A stretch of DNA of 54,585 nt from Verrucomicrobiota bacterium. Lineage in GTDB: Bacteria; Verrucomicrobiota; Verrucomicrobiia; Limisphaerales; J093. Positions 54,086 to 54,585 of this stretch are shown piece after piece; position 1 is the stretch's first letter, and each line of letters starts with the position of its first letter. The notes under the pieces were generated by a model. The model did not search any database. It saw only the letters and a program-made list of their open reading frames with translations, and had not been told where the DNA came from. Position numbers and translations under genes: made by a program. The stretch covers positions 1 through 54,585 of the forward strand of contig JAKQDD010000040.1 of NCBI GenBank assembly GCA_029556615.1, given 5' to 3'.

Positions 54086-54392
54086 GAGCCCCCCCCCAAT
54101 ACATCGTCCACAGCAAACGGCTGCGCCCTCATACGGCGTGGGAGGGTGCGTCCCCGGGCCAGGTGTACAACGACCCCGAAGCCTATGGTGCCAAGCAACC
54201 GGTCTGGGACAGCAGCCGGTGGTGAGCAGGGGAGCGCGGCCGGCCCTTGGCTTGACGGCGCCGCCCTTGAGCGGGACACTTGCCTTCGCAATGGAACTGC
54301 GAAGGGACATCAACCACCACAACAACCCCAAGCAGAACCCGAAAACCACAGCTTAATTTCCCCGTTCCGTGGTCCAAAGAGTGGGGTCCACC
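54086..54392. other. Gene-poor region with a possible coding fragment
   Basis: No complete gene. On the plus strand 54104-54225 reads IVHSKRLRPHTAWEGASPGQ and then VYNDPEAYGAKQPVWDSSRW before a TGA, with natural-looking composition but no start codon of its own and no recognised family; it may be the surviving 3' end of a lost gene. The remainder holds nothing I can support. Confidence 0.3.
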
Positions 54393-54585
54393 TCACCCCC
54401 GGCGAACCCATTCGGCAAAGTCGTCGTCCTTGGTGATCAAGACAGCGGCCTGGGCATCGGCGTGTCTCCAAACCGCCGAGTCCTGGCTCTGGCTCAAGCC
54501 AGCCGAGAGCACATGACAGGCCCATGGCCGCGCGCCTCGATCCACGGCACCAGCGCTGCCGGCAACTGGTTGTCGACGAGAAACC
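54393..54585 (-). pseudogene. DUF5615 PIN-like toxin gene, frameshifted and cut by window edge
   Basis: Minus-strand FLVDNQLPAALVPWIEARGH (the first strand with its acidic residue, typical of DUF5615/Mut7-C-like PIN proteins) is followed, after a one-base shift near 54519-54523, by CHVLSAGLSQSQDSAVWRHA, DAQAAVLITKDDDFAEWVRR and G-stop. The two halves join perfectly if one G is restored to the GGG run (54521-54523). The 5' end lies outside the window, where a DUF433-type antitoxin gene would be expected. It is either a natural inactivating deletion or a base-call error in a homopolymer. Confidence 0.75.

Overview
This window looks like a chromosomal segment of a high-GC Verrucomicrobiota bacterium, probably near the Limisphaerales/Pedosphaera group. 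That placement is inference from gene content: a PEP-CTERM protein and a TIGR04073-type lipoprotein (both exosortase-linked), LamG-type secreted proteins, a WD40-fused Ser/Thr kinase, ECF sigma factors, a formylglycine sulfatase, twin-arginine oxidoreductases and a REP-associated transposase remnant. There is no rRNA, no CRISPR and no phage block. One tRNA (Gln) is present.

Layout. 0.2-3.9 kb: kinase/WD40 receptor behind a near-consensus promoter. 4.2-9.6 kb, minus strand: secreted surface or anchoring proteins, one of them interrupted by three in-frame amber codons. 10-13.1 kb: an ECF sigma factor, then a decayed zone (two inverted-repeat-bounded elements, one holding a deleted RAYT transposase, with the 3' end of a sugar dehydrogenase gene between them) and a Tat-exported aldo/keto reductase. 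13.3-15.6 kb: a three-domain fusion (cyclic-nucleotide-binding fold, acetate kinase, PduL phosphotransacylase). 15.8-20.5 kb, minus: a tight operon glcD-like oxidase / sugar isomerase-like / DUF5989 / carbamoyltransferase / SxtJ. 20.6-27.9 kb, minus: serine acetyltransferase, ferredoxin and nuoJKLMN (the membrane arm of complex I). 28-36.6 kb, plus: sulfatase, SDR, ECF sigma with a membrane partner, a hypothetical protein, and a giant five-repeat surface protein. 36.7-45.9 kb: SGNH hydrolase, nucleotidyltransferase, PTS enzyme I, trpA, PEP-CTERM protein, cardiolipin-synthase-like enzyme, TIGR04073 lipoprotein, ispE, tRNA-Gln. 45.9-49.1 kb: SNF2 helicase. 49.3-53.2 kb: an ArsR-methyltransferase fusion diverging from metK-ahcY, which form the SAM cycle. 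53.3 kb to the end: a DUF998-like membrane protein and a frameshifted DUF5615 PIN-like toxin cut by the window edge.

Repeats are a main theme. An 87-bp element with perfect 11-bp terminal inverted repeats occurs twice in opposite orientation; one copy abuts and seems to supply the ribosome-binding site of serine acetyltransferase. A short motif, TAGCGAGGCGCGCCTCAGAC, occurs at least five times and in three cases provides the TAG stop of the preceding gene. The base-composition strand bias flips sharply near 49.2 kb (G-rich plus strand before, C-rich after), which suggests a replichore boundary, an inversion breakpoint or an assembly join.

All positions and similarities were judged by eye; no database search was run.
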